NCBI GenBank assembly: GCA_050743265.1
Contig: JBOGEN010000158.1
Coordinates: forward strand, 1-25,418
Direction of reading: 5' to 3'
Length of the DNA stretch: 25,418 nucleotides
Source: JBOGEN01 sp050743265
GTDB taxonomy: Bacteria; Actinomycetota; Actinomycetes; JBOGEN01
The notes beneath the pieces were generated by a model. That model ran no database searches. It saw only the letters and a list, made by a program, of their open reading frames with translations, and was not told the DNA's origin. Each line of letters starts with the position of its first letter. Within the stretch, counting starts at the first letter, position 1. A program made the translations under genes and the position numbers. Of this stretch, positions 15,631 through 22,571 are shown one piece after another.

Positions 15631-17024
15631 GCGGGCCGGCCGCACAGGACGTGCCGCTGACCGCGGCCGTGGCGGACTTCGTCGTCGGCGCCGATCCTGG
15701 GAGCCTGCCGGAGGCGGCGCTCGACCTGGCCGAGCGGGCACTCGTCGACACGGTCGGGGTGACCCTCGCCGCCGCGGGCGACCCCACCCTCGTCGCGCTC
15801 TGGGCGGCGACCGGACGACGGCTCCCCGACGGCCCGTGCGAGGTGCTGACCCACGGAAGGTCCACCCAGCCCGTCGACGCGGCCCTGCACAACGGGACGG
15901 CCGCCCACGCGCTCGACTACGACGACGTCCTCGACGACCTCATCGGCCACCCGAGCGCCGTCCTCGTCCCGGCCGCTCTGGCCGCCGCCCAGGAGGCCGG
16001 CGCCGGCGGGCGTGCCCTGCTCGACGCGTACTGCGTGGGCTACCAGGTCGAGTGCGCGCTCGCCGCAGGGATGTCCATCGACCGGCACTACGCGCAGGGC
16101 TGGCACTCGACGGCGACGCTGGGCGTGCTCGCGTCCGCGGCGGTCACCGCGCGCCTGCTGCGCCTCGGGCGCCGTGAGGTGCGTCACGCACTCGGCATCG
16201 CCGGGTCACTGGCCGGGGGCAGCCGGCGCAACTTCGGCACGATGACCAAGCCGCTGCACGCCGGGCTGGCCGCGTCCGACGGCGTGTTCGCCGGCCTGCT
16301 CGCCGCCGACGGGTTCACTGCCGACGCCGAGCTGCTCGAGGCGCCACTCGGCTACCTCGCGCTGTACGGGCAGGAGCCGCGCCCTGGTGCTGCCCAGACC
16401 GTGTTGGACGGGGAGTGGCTGCCGGGGCGCCTCGGGCTGAACGTGAAGCGGTTCCCCTGCTGCTACTACGCCCACCGCGCGGCCGGCGCCGCTCTCGCCC
16501 TCGTCGAGGACGGGCTGGCGGCCTCCGACGTGGACAAGGTCGTGGTCTCCGTCCATCCGGACGGCCTCGGCCCGCTGATCCACCACACGCCGACGACCGG
16601 GCTGCAGGGCAAGTTCAGCCTCGAGTACGTGGTCGCAGCATGCCTGCTCGACGGCGGGCTCACGCTGGACTCGTTCACCGACGAGGCCGTGAACCGCCCG
16701 GAGGCGCAACGCCTGCTCTCGGCCGTGGCCGTCGAGGAGCGGCCCGACCCCCCGGTCGGACCACCCGAGTGGCAGGGCGCGTACGCGGTCGTCGCGGCGC
16801 AGGGCCGACGTGGCGCCGTCGCGCGGCGGGCCGACGTGCCGCCCGGACACGCCACGACGCCGCTGCGCGAGGAGGAGCTCGAGGCGAAGTTCCGCGACTG
16901 TGTCGCCCACGCGGGAGTCGTGCGCGACCACGACGGGTTGTACCGGCGACTGCGGTCCGCGCGGCACGAGGAGAGCGTGGGCAGCCTGCTGGGGACGGCA
17001 CTCGCCTCCGGGGTGAGCACGTGA
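15627..17024 (+). CDS. MmgE/PrpD family protein
   Basis: A protein of 465 residues from a GTG that overlaps the previous stop (GTGA). The family includes 2-methylcitrate dehydratase, cis-aconitate decarboxylase and iminodisuccinate epimerase. Visible motifs are N-G-T-A-A-H-A-L-D-Y-D-D (89-100), H108 in I-G-H-P-S-A, H160 in G-W-H-S-T-A-T-L-G, K208 in G-T-M-T-K-P-L-H-A-G, and K274 in N-V-K-R-F-P-C-C-Y. These correspond to the Asp, two His and two Lys lining the pocket of cis-aconitate decarboxylase, but they are widely shared across the family and do not fix the reaction. Length is normal. The stop overlaps the CoA-transferase start by 4 bp. A role in isomerising, dehydrating or decarboxylating the operon's dicarboxylate is an inference. 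Confidence 0.92.
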   Translation: MSGPAAQDVPLTAAVADFVVGADPGSLPEAALDLAERALVDTVGVTLAAAGDPTLVALWAATGRRLPDGPCEVLTHGRSTQPVDAALHNGTAAHALDYDDVLDDLIGHPSAVLVPAALAAAQEAGAGGRALLDAYCVGYQVECALAAGMSIDRHYAQGWHSTATLGVLASAAVTARLLRLGRREVRHALGIAGSLAGGSRRNFGTMTKPLHAGLAASDGVFAGLLAADGFTADAELLEAPLGYLALYGQEPRPGAAQTVLDGEWLPGRLGLNVKRFPCCYYAHRAAGAALALVEDGLAASDVDKVVVSVHPDGLGPLIHHTPTTGLQGKFSLEYVVAACLLDGGLTLDSFTDEAVNRPEAQRLLSAVAVEERPDPPVGPPEWQGAYAVVAAQGRRGAVARRADVPPGHATTPLREEELEAKFRDCVAHAGVVRDHDGLYRRLRSARHEESVGSLLGTALASGVST

Positions 17025-18205
17025 CCCCGCTCCCGCTGGAGGGCGTGACCGTGGTCTCCCTCGAGCAGGCGGTCGCCGCCCCGCTCGCCACCCGGCACCT
17101 GGCCGACCTCGGCGCCCGCGTGGTCAAGGTGGAGCGCCGAGGCAGTGGGGACTTCGCGCGGGGCTACGACGAGACGGTCAAGGGCCTGTCGAGCGCGTTC
17201 GTCTGGCTCAACCGGTCCAAGGAGTCCCTCACCCTCGACGTCAAGCACCCCGACGCGCAGGGCGTGCTCGCCCGGCTCGTGGCACGCGCCGACGTGGTCG
17301 TGCAGAACCTCGCGCCCGGCGCCGCCCGGCGCGTCGGGCTGGACGCAGAGACGCTGCGCGCCGACCGGGACGACCTCGTCGTCTGCGACATCTCCGGGTA
17401 CGGGCCGGACGGGCCCTACCGGGACAGGAAGGCCTACGACCTGCTCGTCCAGGGTGAGGCGGGCGTCATCTCGGTCACGGGGACGCCGGAGTCCACGGCG
17501 AAGGTCGGGGTCTCGATCGCGGACATCGCCGCCGGCATGTACGCGTACTCGGGCGTGCTCGCCGCGTTGTTCGCGCGTGAGCGCACCGGGCGGGGCCGCG
17601 CGGTCGAGGTGTCCCTGTTCGACGCGCTCACCGAGTGGATGAGCCATCCGATGTACTACACGGAGTACGGCGGAACGCAGCCTCCGCGCATGGGCACGTC
17701 CCACCCGCTCATCGCGCCGTACGGCTCGTACGCCACCCAGGAGGGGCGTGAGCTCCTGGTCGCGGTCCAGAACGAGCGGGAGTGGCGCCGGCTCTGCGCG
17801 GTCGTCCTCGAAGACGAGCAGATCGCGGACGACGAGCGCTTCGCCACGATGAGCCGCCGTGTCGCCCACCGCGAGGCCCTCGACGAGGTCGTCGGCGCCC
17901 GCCTGCGCGCGTTGGAGGCGTCGGAGGCGGTCGCCCTGTTCGAGCAGGCACAGATCGCGTTCGCCCACGTGAACACCGTCGGCGAGCTGGCCGGGCACCC
18001 CCAGCTCGTCGCGCGCGACCGGTGGACCCAGGTGGGTTCGCCGGTCGGCCCGCTGGACGCGCTCGTCCCCCCGGGTGTGCCGGCCGCCGCCGACGCGCGC
18101 ATGGACCCGGTGCCCGGGCTGGGCGAGCACACCGACAGCGTCCTGGGCTGGCTCGGGTACTCGGCGACCGAGGTCGAGCAGATGCGCGCCCAGGAACTCG
18201 TCTAG
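17021..18205 (+). CDS. CaiB/BaiF family CoA-transferase (itaconate/mesaconate CoA-transferase-like)
   Basis: A protein of 394 residues from a GTG that overlaps the previous stop. Class III CoA-transferases move CoA between carboxylic acids through an aspartyl-CoA anhydride; the catalytic Asp is probably D140 in K-A-Y-D-L-L-V-Q-G. The N-terminus L-E-G-V-T-V-V-S-L-E-Q-A-V-A-A-P (7-21), A-D-L-G-A-R-V-V-K-V-E (28-38), S-G-D-F-A-R-G-Y-D (42-50) and W-L-N-R-S-K-E-S-L-T-L-D (62-73) are what I recall for the subgroup found with CitE-like lyases, including the itaconate CoA-transferase of Pseudomonas and Yersinia. Succinyl-CoA is a likely donor. The substrate could also be mesaconate, citramalate or a related acid. 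A 22-bp gap leads to the MaoC gene. Confidence 0.92.
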   Translation: MTPLPLEGVTVVSLEQAVAAPLATRHLADLGARVVKVERRGSGDFARGYDETVKGLSSAFVWLNRSKESLTLDVKHPDAQGVLARLVARADVVVQNLAPGAARRVGLDAETLRADRDDLVVCDISGYGPDGPYRDRKAYDLLVQGEAGVISVTGTPESTAKVGVSIADIAAGMYAYSGVLAALFARERTGRGRAVEVSLFDALTEWMSHPMYYTEYGGTQPPRMGTSHPLIAPYGSYATQEGRELLVAVQNEREWRRLCAVVLEDEQIADDERFATMSRRVAHREALDEVVGARLRALEASEAVALFEQAQIAFAHVNTVGELAGHPQLVARDRWTQVGSPVGPLDALVPPGVPAAADARMDPVPGLGEHTDSVLGWLGYSATEVEQMRAQELV

Positions 18206-18227
18206 GCAGGGAGTACGGACACCACAG

Positions 18228-18743
18228 ATGGCCACACACACCGGCTGGCAGGGCCGCTACTTCGAGGACTTCGTCGTGGGCGACGTCTACGAGCATCCGC
18301 TCGCGCGCACGGTGACCACCACGGACAACCTGTGGTTCACGCTGCTCACGCAGAACACGGCGTCGGTGCATTTCGACCACGAGTACGCCGCCCAGACCGA
18401 GTTCGGCCAGCCGCTGGTCAACTCGACGTTCACGCTCGCCCTGGTGGCGGGCCAGAGCGTCACGGACGTCTCGCAGAACGTCTTCGCGAACCTGGGCTGG
18501 GAGAACGTGGTGCTGCCCGCGCCGGTGTTCGAGGGCGACACGATCTCGTCCCGGTCGGAGGTGCTGTCCACGCGCGAGTCCCGGAAGCGGCCCGACGTCG
18601 GCATCGTCAGCGTGCGGACCACCGGGCTCAAGCAGACCGGGGAGACCGTCGTCGACTTCACCCGCACGCTCATGGTCTACAAGCGCGGCCGCGGCCCGTC
18701 CCGCCGGCTGCCGGTGGCGGCGACGAGAGACGGGCAGGCATGA
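18228..18743 (+). CDS. MaoC-like single hot-dog hydratase
   Basis: A protein of 171 residues from the ATG at 18228; AGGGAG upstream is about 15 bases away, so initiation looks weak. The sequence begins G-R-Y-F-E-D-F-V-V-G-D-V-Y (9-21), typical for MaoC proteins acting on CoA thioesters, and carries the hydratase segment L-L-T-Q-N-T-A-S-V-H-F-D (39-50). The usual motif is G-D-x-N-P-x-H: here H48 is kept, but the catalytic Asp five residues before it is N43, and the Asn three residues before it is A45. This may be normal for this subgroup or may change the chemistry. Candidate reaction: hydration of itaconyl-CoA or mesaconyl-CoA to the hydroxyacyl-CoA cleaved by the CitE-like lyase. The stop overlaps the acyl-CoA dehydrogenase ATG (ATGA). 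Confidence 0.87.
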   Translation: MATHTGWQGRYFEDFVVGDVYEHPLARTVTTTDNLWFTLLTQNTASVHFDHEYAAQTEFGQPLVNSTFTLALVAGQSVTDVSQNVFANLGWENVVLPAPVFEGDTISSRSEVLSTRESRKRPDVGIVSVRTTGLKQTGETVVDFTRTLMVYKRGRGPSRRLPVAATRDGQA

Positions 18744-19906
18744 CGACGGCGACGACCGAGACCGAGACGCTGCGCCGGGACCTGGCCGACCTGGTCCGGC
18801 AGATCAGCGCCGACTACCCCGGTGAGTACTGGCGGGAGGTGGACGAGCGGCGTGAGTACCCGGAGGCGTTCGTCGACGCGCTGACGCGCACCGGCTGCCT
18901 CGGCGCGCTGGTCCCCGAGCAGTACGGCGGGCTGGGCCTCGGGCTCGGCGACGCGTCGGTGATCCTCGAGGAGATCAACCACTACGGCGGCAACGCCGCG
19001 CCCGTCCACGCGCAGCTCTACACGATGGGCGCCCTGCTCGAGCACGGGTCGGAGGAGCAGAAGTCGCGCTACCTGCCGCACGTCGCCAACGGTGGCCTGC
19101 GGCTCCAGGCCTTCGCGGTCACGGAGCCCATCTCGGGGACCGACACCACGAACATCCGCACTACCGCGGTACGGCGTGGTGACTCGTACGTGGTGAACGG
19201 CCAGAAGGTCTTCACCTCCCGGGTCCAGCACTCCGACTTGCTCATGCTGCTCGCGCGGACCACCCCCAAGGACGAGGTGGAGAAGCGGTCACACGGCCTG
19301 TCCTTGTTCCTCGTCGACCTGCGGGACATCAAGGGGTTGACCGTCCGGCCGCTGCGCACGATGGTCAACCACGAGACCAACGAGCTGTTCTTCGACGACG
19401 TGGAGATCCCGTCCGACGCGCTCGTCGGCGAGGAGGGCCAGGGGTTCCGGTACGTCCTCGGCGGGCTGAACGCCGAGCGGATCCTCATCGCCGCCGAGTG
19501 CATCGGCGACGGCAGGTGGTTCGTCGAGCGCGCCACGGGGTACGCGAAGCAGCGCGAGGTCTTCGGGCGGCCGATCGGACAGAACCAAGGGATCGCGTTC
19601 CCGCTGGCCCGCGCGCACGTCAACATCTCCGCCGCGGACCTGATGCGCTGGAAGGCGGCGGACCTCTTCGACGCGGGCGAACCCTGCGGCGCGGAGGCCA
19701 ACATGGCCAAGCTGCTCGCCGCGGACGCGTCATGGGAGGCGGCGAACGTCGCCATGCAGACACATGGCGGGTACGGCTTCGCCACCGAGTACGACATCGA
19801 GCGCAAGTTCCGGGAGACCCGCCTGTTCCAGGTCGCACCTGTGTCGACGAACCTGATCCTCTCCTACGTCGCCGAGCACGTGCTCGGCCTGCCGAGGTCG
19901 TTCTGA
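18740..19906 (+). CDS. Acyl-CoA dehydrogenase
   Basis: A protein of 388 residues from the ATG overlapping the MaoC stop. All three domains of the FAD flavoprotein family are present: the helical N-terminal part with V-P-E-Q-Y-G-G-L-G (58-66), the middle beta-domain with A-F-A-V-T-E-P-I-S-G-T-D (124-135) and N-G-Q-K-V-F-T-S (153-160), and the C-terminal helical part with Q-R-E-V-F-G-R-P-I-G (271-280) and T-H-G-G-Y-G-F-A-T-E-Y (341-351). At the place of the MCAD catalytic Glu the sequence reads V-A-P-V-S, so that Glu is missing. E246 in L-N-A-E-R-I-L-I-A lies where isovaleryl-CoA dehydrogenase carries its catalytic Glu and is the likely base. It may oxidise a saturated dicarboxylyl-CoA such as methylsuccinyl-CoA; this is an inference. 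An electron-transfer flavoprotein would be needed and is not in the window. Confidence 0.93.
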   Translation: MTTATTETETLRRDLADLVRQISADYPGEYWREVDERREYPEAFVDALTRTGCLGALVPEQYGGLGLGLGDASVILEEINHYGGNAAPVHAQLYTMGALLEHGSEEQKSRYLPHVANGGLRLQAFAVTEPISGTDTTNIRTTAVRRGDSYVVNGQKVFTSRVQHSDLLMLLARTTPKDEVEKRSHGLSLFLVDLRDIKGLTVRPLRTMVNHETNELFFDDVEIPSDALVGEEGQGFRYVLGGLNAERILIAAECIGDGRWFVERATGYAKQREVFGRPIGQNQGIAFPLARAHVNISAADLMRWKAADLFDAGEPCGAEANMAKLLAADASWEAANVAMQTHGGYGFATEYDIERKFRETRLFQVAPVSTNLILSYVAEHVLGLPRSF

Positions 19907-20919
19907 TGCCCGTACGCGCCGGTCTGCTCGTGACCAACCAGCAGCTCCCCGAGCGGGACCACGTCGCCGCCCTGGAGGAGCAGCTGCGGCTGGTCCGGGC
20001 CGCGCGCGAGTCCGGCTGGGACTCGGTGTTCGCCGCGCAGCACTACCTGTCCGGGTCTTTCGCGCACATCCAGCCGCTGCCCTACCTCGGGAGGATCGCC
20101 GCCGAGTCCGGGGACATGCGGGTGGGCGTGGTCATCCACCTGCTCGCCCTCGCCAACCCCGTCGACACCGCGGAGGGCTACGCCGGCCTGGACGTCGTCT
20201 GCGGGGGACGGCTCACGTTCGGCGTCGGGCTCGGCTACCGGGAGATCGAGTACGCCGCGTTCGGCGTCCCGCCCGAGCAGAAGGTGCGCCGCCTGACGGA
20301 GAACCTCCGCATCGTCGAGGAGCTGTGGGCGGGCAAGGAGGTCACCGCCGACCTGCCCTGGTGCCGACTCGACGGGGCGAGCCTCAACCTCCTCCCGGTG
20401 CAGCGGCCCCGGCCGCCGATCTGGATGGCGGCGAACAGCGACGGCGCCGTACGCCGGGCCGCGCGGCTGGCGGACACCTGGATCATCAACCCGCACGCGA
20501 CGTTCGACACGATCGAGCGGCAGCTCGGCCTGTTCGCGGCCGAGCGTGCCGCGCACGGGCTCGAGCCACCGGAGGAGCTGCCCCTCATCCGCGAGGTGTT
20601 CTGCGCCCCGACGCGTCGGGAGGCGGTCGACCTCGCCGGCCCGCTCCTGGCCCGCAAGTACGAGGTGTACGCCGACTGGGGGCAGGACGCGGTCATGCCC
20701 GACAAGGAGTCGTTCCGCATGCCGTACGAGGAGCTGGAACGGTCCCGCTTCGTGGTCGGCTCGCCCGAGGACTGCATCGAGCAGCTGCTGCCCTGGCGTC
20801 GCCTCGGCGTCGACCACTTCGTCTTCCGCACCGACTGGCCCGGCATGCCGGCGGCCGGTGCGTTGTCGTCGGTCGACCTGCTCGCGAAGGAGGTCGTCCC
20901 GGCTCTCGCACACGGATGA
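19906..20919 (+). CDS. LLM class flavin-dependent oxidoreductase
   Basis: A protein of 337 residues; the ATG shares one base with the previous TGA. The fold is the luciferase-like TIM barrel: L-R-L-V-R-A-A-R-E-S-G-W-D-S-V-F (27-42), D-V-V-C-G-G-R-L-T-F-G-V-G-L-G-Y (96-111) and P-I-W-M-A-A-N-S in the middle are family hallmarks. Such enzymes use reduced flavin (FMN or F420) for monooxygenation or hydride transfer. No dedicated flavin reductase is nearby. Its place inside the operon implies a step on the same substrate, for example oxygenation or removal of a substituent before CoA activation. The cofactor cannot be decided from the sequence. A 39-bp gap follows before dctP. Confidence 0.9.
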   Translation: MPVRAGLLVTNQQLPERDHVAALEEQLRLVRAARESGWDSVFAAQHYLSGSFAHIQPLPYLGRIAAESGDMRVGVVIHLLALANPVDTAEGYAGLDVVCGGRLTFGVGLGYREIEYAAFGVPPEQKVRRLTENLRIVEELWAGKEVTADLPWCRLDGASLNLLPVQRPRPPIWMAANSDGAVRRAARLADTWIINPHATFDTIERQLGLFAAERAAHGLEPPEELPLIREVFCAPTRREAVDLAGPLLARKYEVYADWGQDAVMPDKESFRMPYEELERSRFVVGSPEDCIEQLLPWRRLGVDHFVFRTDWPGMPAAGALSSVDLLAKEVVPALAHG

Positions 20920-20958
20920 CAACAGACGCACAAGGGGGGTCGACACCAGGAGGACATC

Positions 20959-21999
20959 ATGGGCAAGACCGAGGCTTCACGCCTTCTCGACCGTCGCCAG
21001 ATGCTCGCCTTGTCCGCGCTCGGCGCGGCGGGCGCGGCCTGCGGGACCACAGCCCCGGGCGCGACCGGTGACAGCTCGATGATCACGGCGGCGACCTACA
21101 TCCCGCCCTCGTACAAGGACCTGTACCCGGCGTTCCCGATCTTCATGGACGCCGCGAAGAAGGCCAAGTCCGGGCTGAAGTTCGACTGGCACCACTCGGA
21201 GAAGCTGCTCACCGCCGACCAGCTCCTGTCCGGGCTGAAGCAGGGCGTGGCCGACCTCATCTTCCAGCTCAGCTCGCTGATCTCGGCCACCTACCCCGTT
21301 CTGGGTGCCACGGAGCTGCCGTTCGTGAACAGCACGTTCACCGAGCAGAAGAACGCGCTCGCCGTGGACGGGGAGCTCCACGCCCTGCTGAACGAGGAGC
21401 TGGGGAAGAAGGGGCTCATGATTCTGGGCCACATGCCGACCTCGTTCGAGTGGATCTGGACGGTCGACAAGCCGGTCCGCACGCCCGACGACCTCAAGGG
21501 GCTCCGCATCCGCACGGCGGGCGACGTCGAGGGCGCCACCGTCAAGGCGTACGGCGCGTCCCCGGTGGCCATGAGCTCGGCCGAGGTCTACCAGGCGCTG
21601 CAGCGCGGCACCGTCGACGGGATGATCGCCTACATGGGCACGGTCATCGGCCGCAGCCTGCAGGACGTCATCAAGTACGGCACCATCGCGCCCTTCGGCG
21701 ACTACAGCATCGACGCGGTCGTCACCACCGAATGGTTCGACAAGCAGCCGAAGGCCACGCAGGACGCGCTGACCGAGGCCGGCAAGGTCTACACCGAGCA
21801 GGGCACCGCGAAGATGCGCAAGGTCCACCTGGATTCCTACCTGCCGAAGATCGAGCAGGCAGGCGTGGAGCTGTACGAGCCCAAGGGCGCGGAGCTCGAG
21901 GTGTTCCGCAAGGCCGCGATGCCGGTGCACGACACCTGGCGCGGCTGGGTCGGCAACGAGGCGCTGGCGGACAAGGCCCTCGACCTGGTCAGCGGCTGA
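20959..21999 (+). CDS. dctP: TRAP transporter substrate-binding protein (DctP family)
   Basis: A protein of 346 residues from an ATG with an excellent site, aggaggacatc then ATG. The N-terminus has a twin arginine (R12-R13 in D-R-R-Q-M-L-A-L), a hydrophobic stretch and G-A-A-C ending at C28, so it reads as a Tat-exported lipoprotein tethered to the outer face of the membrane, as needed in a Gram-positive cell. The mature part has the DctP fold with D-L-K-G-L-R-I-R-T-A-G-D (178-189); R185 is the probable Arg that binds the substrate carboxylate. V-Y-Q-A-L-Q-R-G-T-V-D-G is a second family signature. It captures an organic acid and delivers it to DctQM. Confidence 0.94.
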   Translation: MGKTEASRLLDRRQMLALSALGAAGAACGTTAPGATGDSSMITAATYIPPSYKDLYPAFPIFMDAAKKAKSGLKFDWHHSEKLLTADQLLSGLKQGVADLIFQLSSLISATYPVLGATELPFVNSTFTEQKNALAVDGELHALLNEELGKKGLMILGHMPTSFEWIWTVDKPVRTPDDLKGLRIRTAGDVEGATVKAYGASPVAMSSAEVYQALQRGTVDGMIAYMGTVIGRSLQDVIKYGTIAPFGDYSIDAVVTTEWFDKQPKATQDALTEAGKVYTEQGTAKMRKVHLDSYLPKIEQAGVELYEPKGAELEVFRKAAMPVHDTWRGWVGNEALADKALDLVSG

Positions 22000-22007
22000 G
22001 GAGTGGC

Positions 22008-22559
22008 GTGACCGTGACCAGCTCTCCCGTCCGGGCTCTGCAGCGGGTGACGCTTGTCGTCACAGGCGGCTTTCGGGTCGTCGCGGCGGCCATCGCCCTC
22101 GCGATGATGTTCTCGATCGTCTACGACGTGGTCATGCGGTACGCGTTCGACCGCCCAACGGACTGGGCGCTGCCACTGAACGCGTTGGCCGTCCTGGCGG
22201 TCACCTTCCTCGCCATCCCCGACCTGTTCGCCCGCGACGAGCACATCACGGTCGACATGGCGGTGGAGAAGATGCCGCAGGCCGGCCAGCGGGCCGCGGA
22301 CGTGGTCGTGCGGGTCGCCACCCTGCTGTTCGGGGTGGTGCTCGCGTGGCTCGGCTTCGACTACGCCTGGGTCACCTGGACGGGAGGGCTGACCACGTCC
22401 GGGCTGTTCACGATGCCCCAGTGGGTCATCGTCATGCCCATCCCCCTCGCGGGGGTGATGCTCGCGCTGACGGCCGTGCTGCCACGCGCCCCCGCGAAGT
22501 CGCCCGAGCCCACCCCCGCGGACGCGCCGGAGCGCGCCCGCACGGACGCGACCGAGTAG
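22008..22559 (+). CDS. dctQ: TRAP transporter small permease (DctQ family)
   Basis: A protein of 183 residues from the GTG at 22008, four bases after GAGGAG; a second GTG at 22014 is possible. Four hydrophobic segments are visible, with Y-D-V-V-M-R-Y-A-F-D-R-P-T-D-W after the first, the DctQ hallmark. The C-terminal ~25 residues are hydrophilic, Pro/Ala/Glu/Arg-rich. It is the small membrane subunit that assembles with DctM. It lies 8 bp after dctP and 12 bp before dctM. Confidence 0.93.
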   Translation: MTVTSSPVRALQRVTLVVTGGFRVVAAAIALAMMFSIVYDVVMRYAFDRPTDWALPLNALAVLAVTFLAIPDLFARDEHITVDMAVEKMPQAGQRAADVVVRVATLLFGVVLAWLGFDYAWVTWTGGLTTSGLFTMPQWVIVMPIPLAGVMLALTAVLPRAPAKSPEPTPADAPERARTDATE

Positions 22560-22571
22560 AGCGGATCCGTC

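Noticed and set aside
13747..15741. Long - strand open frame across lacI and the CitE-like gene
   Set aside because: Both strands already carry clear family members here; the translation is low-complexity and antisense to the CitE gene.
18228..18743. Calling the operon MaoC gene part of the housekeeping HadAB-like dehydratase
   Set aside because: It has a different motif (N at the Asp position), different length and sits in the catabolic operon, whereas the HadA/HadB-like pair is intact at 24492-25375.
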